Below, piece after piece: positions 44,943-54,209 of a stretch of 58,975 nt of DNA; position 1 is the first letter of the stretch; every line of letters begins with the position of its first letter. Location of the stretch: contig NZ_JAQTMS010000032.1 of assembly GCF_028714215.1 (NCBI RefSeq), forward strand, positions 1-58,975, in the 5' to 3' direction. A model generated the notes under the pieces. It did not search any database, was not told the DNA's origin, and saw only the letters and a list, made by a program, of their open reading frames with translations. The stretch comes from Rhodoferax sp. (lineage in GTDB: Bacteria > Pseudomonadota > Gammaproteobacteria > Burkholderiales > Burkholderiaceae_C). The position numbers were made by a program, and so were the translations under genes.

Positions 44943-46754
44943 TCAACTGGTGCGCAATATGACCCGCGCATGCTCGTTGATGCCGATCACGTTGAAAAAT
45001 GCCGCCACCAAGCGCGGCACATCGCGAAACTGGACATGACAGCCTTCGGCCTCGCGCGCGGCAACCCAGTTAAGAATGCTTCCGGCGGCGGAAAAATCGA
45101 CCCGTATCAGCCGGTCGCAGGAAATTATCAGGCGCTTGGCGCCTTTGAGCCCGTCCTGAAGTTTGTCCAGCGCCTCCGCCGCGTCACCCAGCACCTCGCC
45201 GGCCAGTTCGATGACGGCCGATTGCGCGTCAAATTCCATCAGCTCGGTGCCCTCTTCACCCGGTTGAAGATGGAAGTCGGAGACCGCCACGCCATGCATC
45301 AGTTCGTCGCCATCCTCGACCCGACTGGCTGGATTCATCCGCTCGGAAACATACTGGCATTGCGCGTTCTGCCAGGGCGGCGGTGAAACTTCATAGTTGA
45401 CACAATAGTCCAGCGCCGCCAATTCGAACTCGTCCTGCAAGCGCATGATGCGCAGCGCATCCAGGCGCAGTCGCCACCAGAACAGGGGAACCCCCTTGTC
45501 GCCCGAGGGGGTCAACGACCTGATGATTTTCTCAAGCACATCGGCGCCGTCAAAATGCAAAATCACCGGTTGCACACACCACTGGCTGAACAAGTCGGCC
45601 AGGGCTTCGCCCGCATCGGGCGTGATGGTCTTGAGCCGACTCCAGTTCAGATGCCAGGGCTCAGGCGAGCGCGACAAGCTTGCACGCATGGCTTGCAAGG
45701 CCTGAAAATCAAGCTCGGCCGGGCACTCCCATACGACCTGCGTCACTTGCGCCGACTGCGCAAGCTGCTCCAGTGGCGCCGCGGCAGTTTTGCGCCCCAA
45801 TAAGTCGGGCGTGGAAAACCACGCCGGCGCCGAGTGCCCGAAGCGTTGTGCGTACTCGATGGCGACGCGATCGAAACTGTCCTGCTGTCCGGTCGCGCGG
45901 TACAGGTCAAACAAGGCTGCGGCCCAGCCGTTGGCCGACTCCGGACGAATATTGTCCGACTTCAGGGCCGCCAGCAAACCGGCCTCGGCGCCCACATCAT
46001 CACCATTGGCGAAACGGATCGCCGCCTCTTCCATGTCCGTATCGGCCAGACTGTCGCCCATCTCGATGGAGAACAACTTGGAGGGTGTAAAGCCACTGAT
46101 GCTGGACTCGGGACTCTTGCTGGCCGAACTTTTGAACACCATCATCTCGGGCATCAATTCGGTACTGACGACCCCAGCCGGCTCCGTCATGCCCATCTGC
46201 GTGGCTTCAAAGTCGGTATTTCGTCCCCCATCGCCAGCGTCGCCGGCCGCCGACGCCGACCCATCGGCAAAAGCGTTGGCGCCACCGCCCGGTGCGGCGG
46301 TCATCGGCGTACCGACACTCGCCGGCAATGGCAGGTTGCCGGAAATCGGGAAATTGGTACCGTTGACAGTGGTCTCGTCCTGCTTGCCCTTCCACCACTG
46401 CTTGGACATCTGGGCTTCAATTTCATCAATCTTCTTGATCGTCTCGGCCCGCTCGTCCAGATTGGAGGTGGTGGTGGTGCCCTGAAAGAAAGAAGGGCGA
46501 CCCGCCAGATCGGTCCGGATCACCGGACCGTTGCGACGCAATTTGCGCAATTCATCAAATTCCCGCCGACGGACAAAATCATTTTGCCGTTTGCGCTCGA
46601 TCATCTCCTTGAGCGACTGCTTGCTATAGCCTCTCTCCGGTTCCGGCTCGGACTCGGACTCGATCTTGTCCAGCTCTGACCAGTCCTTCGTCGGGTGACG
46701 AACGAACTTGGCCACCTTGGACAACAAACCAGCGGTAGTACCTTTAGTCGCCAT
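44943..46754 (-). CDS. STAS-domain protein of unknown function
   Basis: 603 residues. The charged N-terminus (about 1-115; [23 protein letters not shown] helices) is followed by a low-complexity Gly/Ala linker, a tetratricopeptide-like helical stretch (about 220-290, [22 protein letters not shown]) and two sulfate-transporter/anti-sigma-antagonist-like (STAS) segments, the last at about 500-600 with a [18 protein letters not shown] signature. The serine in DFSAAGS is where antagonists are phosphorylated. No kinase or anti-sigma partner is adjacent. It lies between hslV and dksA. Function cannot be assigned beyond a likely protein-interaction role. Confidence 0.75.
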   Translation of the reverse strand: MATKGTTAGLLSKVAKFVRHPTKDWSELDKIESESEPEPERGYSKQSLKEMIERKRQNDFVRRREFDELRKLRRNGPVIRTDLAGRPSFFQGTTTTSNLDERAETIKKIDEIEAQMSKQWWKGKQDETTVNGTNFPISGNLPLPASVGTPMTAAPGGGANAFADGSASAAGDAGDGGRNTDFEATQMGMTEPAGVVSTELMPEMMVFKSSASKSPESSISGFTPSKLFSIEMGDSLADTDMEEAAIRFANGDDVGAEAGLLAALKSDNIRPESANGWAAALFDLYRATGQQDSFDRVAIEYAQRFGHSAPAWFSTPDLLGRKTAAAPLEQLAQSAQVTQVVWECPAELDFQALQAMRASLSRSPEPWHLNWSRLKTITPDAGEALADLFSQWCVQPVILHFDGADVLEKIIRSLTPSGDKGVPLFWWRLRLDALRIMRLQDEFELAALDYCVNYEVSPPPWQNAQCQYVSERMNPASRVEDGDELMHGVAVSDFHLQPGEEGTELMEFDAQSAVIELAGEVLGDAAEALDKLQDGLKGAKRLIISCDRLIRVDFSAAGSILNWVAAREAEGCHVQFRDVPRLVAAFFNVIGINEHARVILRTS

Positions 46755-46795
46755 GGGGCTGCACAGTAGGTTGAAAAACCACTAACAACAGGCCA

Positions 46796-47815
46796 TCAAT
46801 CTCCAAACATCTTCTGTTTGAGTTCACGCCGTTGCTGCGCCTCAAGCGACAGATTGGCGGTCGGGCGCGCCAACAGACGCCCGACGCCAATGGGCTCACC
46901 GGTCTCATCACAATAGCCGTAATCGCCAGCGTCTATGCGCGCTATCGACTGTTCAATCTTCTTCAACAGCTTGCGCTCCCGGTCCCGCGTACGCAGTTCA
47001 AGCGCATGTTCTTCCTCGATGGTGGCCCGATCCGCGGGGTCAGGCACCACCACGGTGTCCTCCCGCAAATGCTCGGTGGTCTCGCCGGCGTTGCTCAAAA
47101 TGTCTCTCTTGAGCTTGATCAGGCGCAGACGAAAAAACGCCATCTGCGTTTCGTTCATGTACTCATCGTCGGGCATGGCGATCACCTCGGCGTCGCTCAG
47201 TTGCTCAACCGCCTTGGCTTTCCAGTTGTTGGCAAGTTTGGGATCTTTCTTGATGGACGACGCCAGCGGCGGAACAATCAGAGGGGACACCACACTTTGG
47301 GTAAAACTGGCCTTGGCGGCGGTTGAGGCGACCGACTGTGCCATCGAGGGCACGGTCAATTGCGCCAGCCGGGAAGAGGGTCGGCCAGCCCTGGCCGGTA
47401 CAGCAGAACTGGTTACCGGGCCTGGTGTTGGCAACACCGTCTTGACGGCCGACACCGGGGGCACGGCGCTGGGCTTGGGTGCCACCAGCTGGGGCTTTGC
47501 TGCTTTCGCGATCATCGTTCTCACAGAATCCTTCTCTTTGACTTTATCTTTGACTTTTGCTTTGGCTTTGACCGCCTTGACCGCAGCCGACTTGACCCCC
47601 TTGGCGGGCACCACTTTGGCGGCCGGCTTGCGCTCCTTGGCCCCCGCGGCGGCCTTCGCTGGGACTTTCACCGGCGACGCTTTCTTGACGGGCGGCTTGG
47701 CTTTCGCCACCGGTTTTGCAGGGGGCTTGGCCGCAGCTTTCACCGCAGGCTTGGCCTTGGCCACCGCCTTGACCACTTTAGCCACCACTTTGACTTTCCC
47801 GGCTTGAGCTTTCAC
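46796..47815 (-). CDS. dksA: DksA/TraR-family RNA polymerase-binding protein with long Lys/Ala/Pro tail and single-Cys zinc site
   Basis: GTG at 47815 sits 8 bases after GAGGAG and is preferred to an ATG 69 codons upstream; 339 residues. Residues about 1-215 are low complexity (Lys, Ala, Pro, Val), and about 217-339 is a complete DksA domain: YMNETQMAFFRLRL, the coiled-coil tip DPADRA with both aspartates that act on RNA polymerase, and the globular domain. At the zinc finger only one of the four cysteines remains (C-D-E-T ... S-L-E-A, i.e. C-T-S-A), as in zinc-independent DksA variants. Mediates ppGpp-dependent stringent control. The function of the tail is unknown; it could bind nucleic acid. 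Confidence 0.85.
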   Translation of the reverse strand: MKAQAGKVKVVAKVVKAVAKAKPAVKAAAKPPAKPVAKAKPPVKKASPVKVPAKAAAGAKERKPAAKVVPAKGVKSAAVKAVKAKAKVKDKVKEKDSVRTMIAKAAKPQLVAPKPSAVPPVSAVKTVLPTPGPVTSSAVPARAGRPSSRLAQLTVPSMAQSVASTAAKASFTQSVVSPLIVPPLASSIKKDPKLANNWKAKAVEQLSDAEVIAMPDDEYMNETQMAFFRLRLIKLKRDILSNAGETTEHLREDTVVVPDPADRATIEEEHALELRTRDRERKLLKKIEQSIARIDAGDYGYCDETGEPIGVGRLLARPTANLSLEAQQRRELKQKMFGD

Positions 47816-48066
47816 TTCTCGTCTCCTCGCAGCATCTGGCTGCGCATGTACATCGCTGATGGACCTTCGCTTTGCGTTGGCCGCGGAGTCCAACACCTTA
47901 CTTTTGGGGCTTGGCTCGTCAATACAAGCCTTTGAATGCTTGTTTTGCTGAACTTGGCTGGCGCGCGAGTTTACCGGTTTACCCGGGGTGAAACCCATAA
48001 GTTGCAAAATCGAGACAAACATCTTGCTTCCGACCTCACGACTTAGAACTTGTTCTTAAAGCCGCA

Positions 48067-49107
48067 TCAGACAAGACATTGCGCCATGCCCTGCAAGAAA
48101 ATGTCCTTCGGCAGGTCAATGCCGATGAACACCATTTTGCTGGAACGTTTTTCATCCTTGGCCCAGGCCGGCCCCAGATCACTGCCCATCAATTGGTGAA
48201 CGCCCTGGAAAATCACCTTGCGGTCAGTCCCTTTCATGTGCAGCACGCCTTTGTAACGCAGCATGCGCGGACCATAGATATTGACGATGGCGCCCAGAAA
48301 ATCCTCCAGTTTGGCAGGGTCAAAGGCGCGCTCCGACTTGAAAACAAAACTCTTCACGTCGTCGTCATGGGCGTGGTGATGTCCGCCATGCTGGTGCGAC
48401 GGATGGTCGCAGTGCTCGCCCGGCGCATGATCGTGTCCCTCATGCTCATCCTCCTTGAGGAAATCCGGATCAATATCAAGCTTGGCATTCAGATTGAAAC
48501 CGCGCAGATCAAACACCTCGGCCAGAGGTACCTCGCCAAAATGCACCGCTTTTTGCGGCGCGCGCGGGTTCATGTGCTTCAAGCGGTGCATCAGCGCAGC
48601 CACCTCATCACCGGATACCAGATCGGTCTTGCTGATAAAGATCTGATCCGCAAACCCGACCTGACGGCGGGCCTCCTGGCGCTCGTCAAGCTGCACTTGC
48701 GCGTGTTTCGCGTCGACCAGCGTCAGGATCGAGTCCAGCAGGTAACTCTCGGCTATCTCATCGTCCATGAAGAAGGTTTGCGCTACCGGGCCGGGGTCCG
48801 CCAAACCAGTGGTCTCGATCACTACGCGGTCAAAATCGAGCAGCCCTTTGCGCTTCTTGGCCGCCAGCAGTTGCAGCGCCTCGCGCAAATCCTCGCGGAT
48901 GGTGCAGCAAATACACCCATTGCTCATCTGGATGATCTGCTCCTTGGTATCGGATACCAGGATGTCGTTGTCTATGTTTTCTTCGCCGAATTCGTTTTCA
49001 ATGACGGCAATTTTCTGCCCGTGCGCCTCTTCCAGAACCCGTTTGAGAAGCGTGGTTTTGCCCGAGCCGAGAAAGCCCGTCAGTATGGTTGCAGGGATGA
49101 GACTCAT
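48067..49107 (-). CDS. COG0523 (CobW/YeiR-type) GTPase, putative zinc metallochaperone
   Basis: ATG at 49107 is taken in preference to a TTG four codons earlier; 346 residues. Walker A GFLGSGKTTLL (about 11-21), the CXCC metal motif GCICCT (about 64-69), a His-rich loop (about 227-255; repeated HDH, HQHGGHHH) and the C-terminal CobW domain. The family inserts or delivers metals, often zinc under limitation. Its neighbour is a zinc-ligand-poor DksA, a pairing that recalls Zur-regulated zinc-sparing operons; no Zur box was found by eye. Confidence 0.88.
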   Translation of the reverse strand: MSLIPATILTGFLGSGKTTLLKRVLEEAHGQKIAVIENEFGEENIDNDILVSDTKEQIIQMSNGCICCTIREDLREALQLLAAKKRKGLLDFDRVVIETTGLADPGPVAQTFFMDDEIAESYLLDSILTLVDAKHAQVQLDERQEARRQVGFADQIFISKTDLVSGDEVAALMHRLKHMNPRAPQKAVHFGEVPLAEVFDLRGFNLNAKLDIDPDFLKEDEHEGHDHAPGEHCDHPSHQHGGHHHAHDDDVKSFVFKSERAFDPAKLEDFLGAIVNIYGPRMLRYKGVLHMKGTDRKVIFQGVHQLMGSDLGPAWAKDEKRSSKMVFIGIDLPKDIFLQGMAQCLV

Positions 49108-49171
49108 CGTTTCTGTCAATCGATTGGGACGGTCGTGAAGGAGGGGAGTGTAGCGGGCAATTGACTTTGGC

Positions 49172-50353
49172 TCATTTGCGCATCACCACCAGCCCCTTGA
49201 GGTACTCGCCTTCCGGGAAATTGATGGTCATCGGGTGATCCGGCGCGCCGCCCAGGCGCTCGACGATATAACCGTCGACGCCGGCGTCAATGCCGGCCGA
49301 AGCGACGATTTTATGAAACAGGTCGGCGCTGATGCCGCCCGAGCAGGAGTAGGTGAACAGAACACCACCGGGCGCCAGAATCTTGAACGCCAGCCGGTTG
49401 ATGTCCTTGTAGGCACGCGCCGCGCGCTCGGCATGCGCCAGCGTCGGCGCAAACTTGGGCGGATCAAGAACGATCGCGTCAAAAGTCTTGCCATCAGCGC
49501 CAAACTGGCGCAAGGCGGCGTTCACATCGGCATCCATGAAACTGGCCCGACTGGCCGCAAAACCGTTCAGGGCCACATTGGCGGCGGCCTTCTCAATGGC
49601 GGGGCCGGAGGAGTCTATGGAGGTGACATGGGCCGCGCCCCCGGTCAACGCCGCCACCGTGAAGCCGCCGGTGTAGCAATAGCAGTTGAGCACGCGCTCA
49701 AAGCTCAGGCGCCGGGCGGTGTCAGCAAACTTCTTGCGGCTGTCGCGCTGGTCCAGGTAAAAGCCGGTCTTGTGTCCGCCGGCAATATCGACCGCCAACT
49801 GCCAGCCGTGCTCGCGCAACAGCAGATCGGTCGCGCCACTGCCGCGCAACCAGCCGGTGCGTAGCGGCAGACCCTCGCGCTCGCGGCCGCTGGCATCGGA
49901 GCGTTCATACAGCTTGGAGAGTCCGGTCGCCGCCAGCAAGGCCTGCGTCAACACCTCTTTCCAGCGCTCGGCGCCGCTGGAGAGAAATTGCGCCACCAGA
50001 GTGGCGCCATAGCGGTCCACGATCAGACCCGGCAAACCATCGGACTCGCCATGAACCAGCCGCAGGCCATCGCTCTGGATGTCGAAGCGGGCTCTAGCGT
50101 CGACAGAACGGGCACAGGCGGCGGTAAAAAAAGAAGCATCGATGCGCTGCGCCTCGTCAAAACTCCAGGCCCGGGCGCGGATTTTCGACGCCGGGCTGAA
50201 GGCGGCCCAGGCCAGAAATTGGCCTTCGTGCGACTCCACCCGCACCGTCTCGCCAGGGTCGGCGGCGCCCTTGGCGATGGCGGACTCAAAAATCCACGGA
50301 TGGCGGCGCAGCAGCGAGCGCTCCTTGCCGGCTCTCAAACGAATAGTTTTCAT
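49172..50353 (-). CDS. rlmI: Class I SAM-dependent rRNA methyltransferase (RlmI-like)
   Basis: ATG at 50353; the open frame upstream overlaps other sequence without a start signal. 393 residues, the RlmI length. N-terminal PUA domain (about 1-80, KERSLLRRHPWIFESAI), RlmI EEHEHE-type domain, then a methyltransferase with NCYCYTGGFTVAA (about 220) and IVLDPPKFA, F-x-YSCSG. RlmI makes m5C1962 in 23S rRNA. Confidence 0.85.
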   Translation of the reverse strand: MKTIRLRAGKERSLLRRHPWIFESAIAKGAADPGETVRVESHEGQFLAWAAFSPASKIRARAWSFDEAQRIDASFFTAACARSVDARARFDIQSDGLRLVHGESDGLPGLIVDRYGATLVAQFLSSGAERWKEVLTQALLAATGLSKLYERSDASGREREGLPLRTGWLRGSGATDLLLREHGWQLAVDIAGGHKTGFYLDQRDSRKKFADTARRLSFERVLNCYCYTGGFTVAALTGGAAHVTSIDSSGPAIEKAAANVALNGFAASRASFMDADVNAALRQFGADGKTFDAIVLDPPKFAPTLAHAERAARAYKDINRLAFKILAPGGVLFTYSCSGGISADLFHKIVASAGIDAGVDGYIVERLGGAPDHPMTINFPEGEYLKGLVVMRK

Positions 50354-50433
50354 AGGCCAATTGTCGGGCCAGACGCCGATGCACCAGCGCCAAACCTTTT
50401 TCTCGCGCAGCCCCGACAGGGCGGGGCAAAAGG

Positions 50434-50745
50434 TCAGTAAGTGATCGCCATCGCCGGGACGTCGACCCGGATCATGGGTTTCCGCAACGCCCCATGAACC
50501 GCCTTGACGTATTCGGATGACCATTTCGGGTTCTCGAACCAGGCTGCGCCGGCGGCCTCGGACACCCGCAGCACCTTGTCGGCCGTCAACACCTTGCCGC
50601 TGGCACGCAGCGGTTCGCACTCCAGTGCCGTGAACTGGGCATCCAGCCAGGCCCGCGCCACATCGTGTGCCATCGGTGGGCCTTCCTCGACGTGAAAATG
50701 GAATTCAAGCCCCTTGTCCAGCAAAACCATTATTTGACTGCGCAT
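50434..50745 (-). CDS. Conserved-looking hypothetical protein, 103 residues
   Basis: No family recognised. The product is soluble, with no signal or membrane helix; it contains an FHFHVEEGPP segment and an alternating helix/strand pattern. Placed between xerC and rlmI on the same strand, with GAAAGG-type spacing upstream. Coding appearance (codon bias similar to neighbours) supports a real gene. Confidence 0.6.
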   Translation of the reverse strand: MRSQIMVLLDKGLEFHFHVEEGPPMAHDVARAWLDAQFTALECEPLRASGKVLTADKVLRVSEAAGAAWFENPKWSSEYVKAVHGALRKPMIRVDVPAMAITY

Positions 50746-50817
50746 AAAGTACCTTTCCGTGTATGAGCTGGAGTGTCGCCGAAATGACGGCGAAAAATTA
50801 GAAAAACGGCGCCGCCA

Positions 50818-51768
50818 TTACTTGATCTTGGCGCGTGGATGAGCCGCATCATAGGCTTTGGCCAGGTGCTGAAAATCGAGCCGGGTGTAGACCTGTGTGG
50901 TGGTGATGCTGGCGTGGCCCAGCAACTCCTGCACCCCGCGCAAATCGCTGCTGGACTGCAACAGGTGGCTGGCGAACGAATGGCGCAGCATGTGCGGGTG
51001 CACCGGCGTCGCCAGCCCGGCCTGCAAGCCACGCCGACGCAGGCGCTGCCAGATCGATTGGGCACTCAGGCGGGTGCCGTTGCGGCCGATAAAAAGCGCC
51101 CTCTGTTCCGCCTGGCCGACCGTCGGGTCGCGCAGCGCCAGCCAGTGCTGCAAGGCCGCCAGCGCCTTGGCACCCACCGGCACCGTGCGCCGCTTGGCTC
51201 CCTTGCCCAATACATGGGCCTCGGCGGCCTGCAAATCGATCCAGCCGCGCGCGCCGGCACCGGCCAGCACATCCAGCCCCGTCAACTCGCCGACGCGCAG
51301 GCCGGCGCCGTAAAGCAGCTCGACGATGGCGGCGTCGCGCGCCTCCAGCCAGGGGTCCAGGCTGTCGCTCTGAAAACTGGCCAGTTGCACCGCCTGATCC
51401 ACACTCAAGGCTTTCGGCAGGGGCTTGCCGGCCTTGGGTGCGCGCACGTCCTGCACCGGATTGCTGGCCACCAGACCCTGGCGCCCCAGCCAGGTATAGA
51501 ACCCGCGCCAGCCCGACAGAATCAGGGCAATGCCACGGCCGCTACGACCAGCGCCATGCATTTGCGCCACCCAGCGCCGGATGTGGCTGTTTTGCACCGC
51601 CAGCAGGTCGACCTTCGCCTGTGCCGCATAGTCCGTCAGCTTCTGAAGGTCCAGCGAGTACAGCTCCACGGTACGCGCCGCCAGACGCTTTTCGACCCGC
51701 ACGTGCTCCAGATAAGCCTCGGTCAAGTGAGCCCCCACGCTTGCCACTTCGTGTGCTGCGCTGGACAT
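50818..51768 (-). CDS. xerC: Tyrosine recombinase XerC
   Basis: 316 residues from the ATG at 51768, which lies inside copy d of the interspersed repeat; the first 13 residues are repeat-derived and no clear ribosome binding site precedes them. The open frame extends further upstream through the repeat. The core is intact: SAM-like N-terminal domain (LTEAYLEHVRVEKRL...), then AGLRVGEL, HPHMLRHSFASHLL, LGHASITTTQVY with the R-H-R-H-Y catalytic set. Resolves chromosome dimers at dif. Order dapF-DUF484-xerC is conserved in many Proteobacteria. Confidence 0.9.
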   Translation of the reverse strand: MSSAAHEVASVGAHLTEAYLEHVRVEKRLAARTVELYSLDLQKLTDYAAQAKVDLLAVQNSHIRRWVAQMHGAGRSGRGIALILSGWRGFYTWLGRQGLVASNPVQDVRAPKAGKPLPKALSVDQAVQLASFQSDSLDPWLEARDAAIVELLYGAGLRVGELTGLDVLAGAGARGWIDLQAAEAHVLGKGAKRRTVPVGAKALAALQHWLALRDPTVGQAEQRALFIGRNGTRLSAQSIWQRLRRRGLQAGLATPVHPHMLRHSFASHLLQSSSDLRGVQELLGHASITTTQVYTRLDFQHLAKAYDAAHPRAKIK

Positions 51769-51883
51769 GCCACTGCCAGAGGCAGAATCTCTTCGCCCTG
51801 TCCCGATGTGCGCAGGCACATCGGGAGCCGCAGGGCTCAGCCCCGAGGGGGCCGTGCCTTGCTTGGGGCGGCCCGGCGCTGCG
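51731..51883 (-). repeat. Interspersed GC-rich repeat, long form, copy d (5' end of xerC)
   Basis: GCCCCCACGCTTGCCACTTCG ... TTGGGGCGGCCCGGCGC on the + strand, with the ~80-bp middle insert and CCCGATGTGC/GCACATCGGG hairpin seen in copy a. It overlaps the first codons of xerC. Confidence 0.86.
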
Positions 51884-51893
51884 GCTGACGTAT

Positions 51894-51971
51894 TTGGGGT
51901 CAGAGTCCGATTTCGTTCGGGATGGCTGTACTGCGGGCACATGGTGGTCCTGAATCCGGATCTGACCCCAA
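51894..51971. repeat. TTGGGGTCAGA inverted-repeat pair (REP/MITE-like)
   Basis: TTGGGGTCAGA (51894-51904) and TCTGACCCCAA (51961-51971) bound a 78-bp element, with partly matching inner arms. Adjacent to repeat copy d, in the xerC-DUF484 gap. Confidence 0.7.
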
Positions 51972-51975
51972 CAAC

Positions 51976-52662
51976 TTATCTCAATCTTGACAGCGCGGCG
52001 CTGGCCAGCTCGGCGATGCGGGCCAGAAAGTCGGTGCCCATGGTGCTGTTGAAACGCTGCGCGTCCGGCGACGCCAGCACCAGCAGACCAAACGCCGCTG
52101 CCGCGCCGCCCAGCGGCTCGCTGCGCAAGGGCAGGATCGCGAGCGAGGTGGCAGACAGCGGATCGGCCAACCAGCCGACCACCTCAAAACCGGTGTTGAC
52201 ACCGCAAAACGGCTCCGTCAACGAGGAGGCGAACAGTTTCACGTCATCACTCACGCCACCGGCAAAGTCGGCCTGGGCAAACTGCGGCGCCACATCCCAG
52301 ACCTTGATGGCAACCTGGGGCACCGAGAACTGCTGGGCTATCTGGCGCGCAATCTGGTCCGGCAGGGTCATCGCATCGGTCGTCTGAAACAGCTTGCCGG
52401 CCCAGCGCAGCAGCTTGTCGGACAGGATCAGGTTCTCGTTGCCGTTGCGAACCATGTCCATGATGCGATGTTCCAGCCCCTTGATTTTTTCGCGCAACAT
52501 GCTGGCCTGACGCTCCTGCAGGCTGACGGCGCGCGTGCTGTGCGGGCTGCTGAGTTCCACGGCAGCCAGCAGCTCGGCGTGGCGCTCAAAAAAGTCGGGC
52601 GAATTGGCCAGGTAGTTGGCAATATCGTCTTCGGTCAGGGGATGGGTCAATGGAGTGTTCAT
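51976..52662 (-). CDS. DUF484 family protein
   Basis: 228 residues; start overlaps the dapF stop. Begins [21 protein letters not shown], the DUF484 hallmark, followed by a coiled coil (about 45-70) and a GAF-like domain. The family sits between dapF and xerC in many Proteobacteria and has no established biochemical role. Confidence 0.9.
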   Translation of the reverse strand: MNTPLTHPLTEDDIANYLANSPDFFERHAELLAAVELSSPHSTRAVSLQERQASMLREKIKGLEHRIMDMVRNGNENLILSDKLLRWAGKLFQTTDAMTLPDQIARQIAQQFSVPQVAIKVWDVAPQFAQADFAGGVSDDVKLFASSLTEPFCGVNTGFEVVGWLADPLSATSLAILPLRSEPLGGAAAAFGLLVLASPDAQRFNSTMGTDFLARIAELASAALSRLR

Positions 52663-53534
52663 AAGTTCTCGCTCAAATCAATTTCGCCATGAAAAACTGT
52701 GGTCGCCGGCCCGGTCATCAGCACGTTGGCGCCGCCGCCGGCCCAAGCGATGGTCAAGAGGCCGCCGCGCGCCTGCACCTCCACCGTATCGTCCAGCAGT
52801 CCCAGCCGGATGCCAGCCACCACCGCCGCGCAAGCCCCCGAGCCGCAGGCCAGGGTTTCACCCACGCCGCGCTCGAACACCCGCAGGCGGATGTGCCCCC
52901 GGTCCACAATCTGCATGAAGCCGGCATTCACCCGTCTTGGAAAGCTCGGGTGGTGCTCAATCAAGGACCCCTGCGCCTGCACCGGCGCGCTGTCGACATC
53001 GTCCACCAGTTGCACCGCATGCGGATTACCCATGGACACCAGTGCCACCAGGACGGTGCTGGCCTGAGCCCCTTCGCCCAGGCGCAGCGGCCATTGTTGC
53101 CAGGCGCCAGCGGCCTGCGCTTGCAGGATGCCGGCCTCGAACGGAATCTCGGCCAGTTCGAAAACTGGCCGCCCCATGTTGACCCGCACCCGCCCATCGG
53201 GCATCAGTTGCGGCTCGATCACGCCGCCCAGCGTCTGCACCCGGATCGTGTCCCTGTCGCACAGGCCCCGATCGCGCACAAAACGGGCGAAGCAGCGCGC
53301 GCCGTTGCCGCACTGCTCGACCTCGGCGCCATCGGCGTTGTGGATGACGTATTCAAAATCGATGCCCGGGGCCGGGGACGGGCGCACCGTCAAGATCTGG
53401 TCCGCGCCGACACCAAAATGCCGATCGGCCAGAAAACGGTAATGAGCAGGGGTCAAGCCGAGCCGGCCCCGGGTCTCGTCCAGGACCACGAAGTCGTTGC
53501 CTGCGCCCTGCATTTTGGTGAATGAAATTCGCAT
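52659..53534 (-). CDS. dapF: Diaminopimelate epimerase
   Basis: 291 residues. [12 protein letters not shown] at the N-terminus, the first catalytic cysteine in [13 protein letters not shown] (about 74) and the second in [10 protein letters not shown] (about 225). Converts LL- to meso-DAP for lysine and peptidoglycan synthesis, which supplies the MurE half of the MurEF protein. Confidence 0.96.
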   Translation of the reverse strand: MRISFTKMQGAGNDFVVLDETRGRLGLTPAHYRFLADRHFGVGADQILTVRPSPAPGIDFEYVIHNADGAEVEQCGNGARCFARFVRDRGLCDRDTIRVQTLGGVIEPQLMPDGRVRVNMGRPVFELAEIPFEAGILQAQAAGAWQQWPLRLGEGAQASTVLVALVSMGNPHAVQLVDDVDSAPVQAQGSLIEHHPSFPRRVNAGFMQIVDRGHIRLRVFERGVGETLACGSGACAAVVAGIRLGLLDDTVEVQARGGLLTIAWAGGGANVLMTGPATTVFHGEIDLSENL

Positions 53535-53579
53535 GGGGGAATTATCCCTTTATCCTCGACACTCTTCTGAAAGAAAACC

Positions 53580-54158
53580 ATGCGCATCCCTGACTGGAGC
53601 AGCACCCTCAAACCTCAGCCCCAGGAACTGGTCCAGGCCATCCTGGCACGCCGCGGCGGCAGCCTGCTCAACCTCGACAAAGCCCTGCTCTGGAGCGAGC
53701 CATTGGCGCGCGGCTGGAACGTCTTCCTGAAAGCCGTGCGCAGCGAGCTGTCCACCGACCGCCGCCTGCGCGAGCTGGGTATCTGCACCGTTGCCCTGCT
53801 CACCGGCGCGCATTACGAATACCATCACCACGCACCCGACTTTCTGGCTGCCGGCGGCACGCAGGCTCAGCTTGACGCCCTCAATGTCTTCGTCAAGACC
53901 GACCCGCTGGGCGTTCCCGCGGACGCTTTGCTGGGTGAACTGGAAACGCTGGTGGTCCGGTACGCCGCACAGATGACGCTGAACGTGGCTGTGGACGACC
54001 TGCTATTCGCCGCGCTGCGCGAGCACTTTGACACGACGCAGATTGTCGAGCTGACCAGTGCCATTGCCACTTACAACATGGTGGCGCGGTTTCTGATGGC
54101 GCTGGGCGTGACGCCGGAGAAGGAAAATTTTCCGCCGGGCCGCCCCAAGGAAAATTAG
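53580..54158 (+). CDS. Carboxymuconolactone decarboxylase-like (AhpD-fold) protein
   Basis: 192 residues. The LSTDRRLREL-x-x-CTVALLTGAHYEYHHHAPDFLAAG segment matches the CMD domain, with His residues (HYEYHHH) in place of the AhpD CXXC pair. Therefore it is unlikely to act as a thiol peroxidase partner. The last seven residues (PGRPKEN) and the stop are encoded by copy e of the interspersed repeat. The role is unknown; an aromatic lactone pathway is not otherwise seen. Confidence 0.82.
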   Translation: MRIPDWSSTLKPQPQELVQAILARRGGSLLNLDKALLWSEPLARGWNVFLKAVRSELSTDRRLRELGICTVALLTGAHYEYHHHAPDFLAAGGTQAQLDALNVFVKTDPLGVPADALLGELETLVVRYAAQMTLNVAVDDLLFAALREHFDTTQIVELTSAIATYNMVARFLMALGVTPEKENFPPGRPKEN

Positions 54159-54205
54159 CCCCCGGGGGGGGCAGCGCAGCACACGCAGTGGCAAGCGTGG
54201 GGGCT
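54132..54205 (+). repeat. Interspersed GC-rich repeat, short form, copy e (3' end of CMD gene)
   Basis: CCGCCGGGCCGCCCCAAGG ... GCAAGCGTGGGGGCT, same orientation as copy a. It overlaps the last codons of the preceding gene and ends 5 bp before the stop codon of the convergent Bug gene, so it may act as a transcription terminator. Confidence 0.86.
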
Positions 54206-54209
54206 ACAT

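Noticed and set aside
47816..48022. Upstream 69-codon extension of dksA
   Set aside because: No ribosome binding site at its ATG, while the internal GTG has a strong GAGGAG; sequence is not DksA-like.
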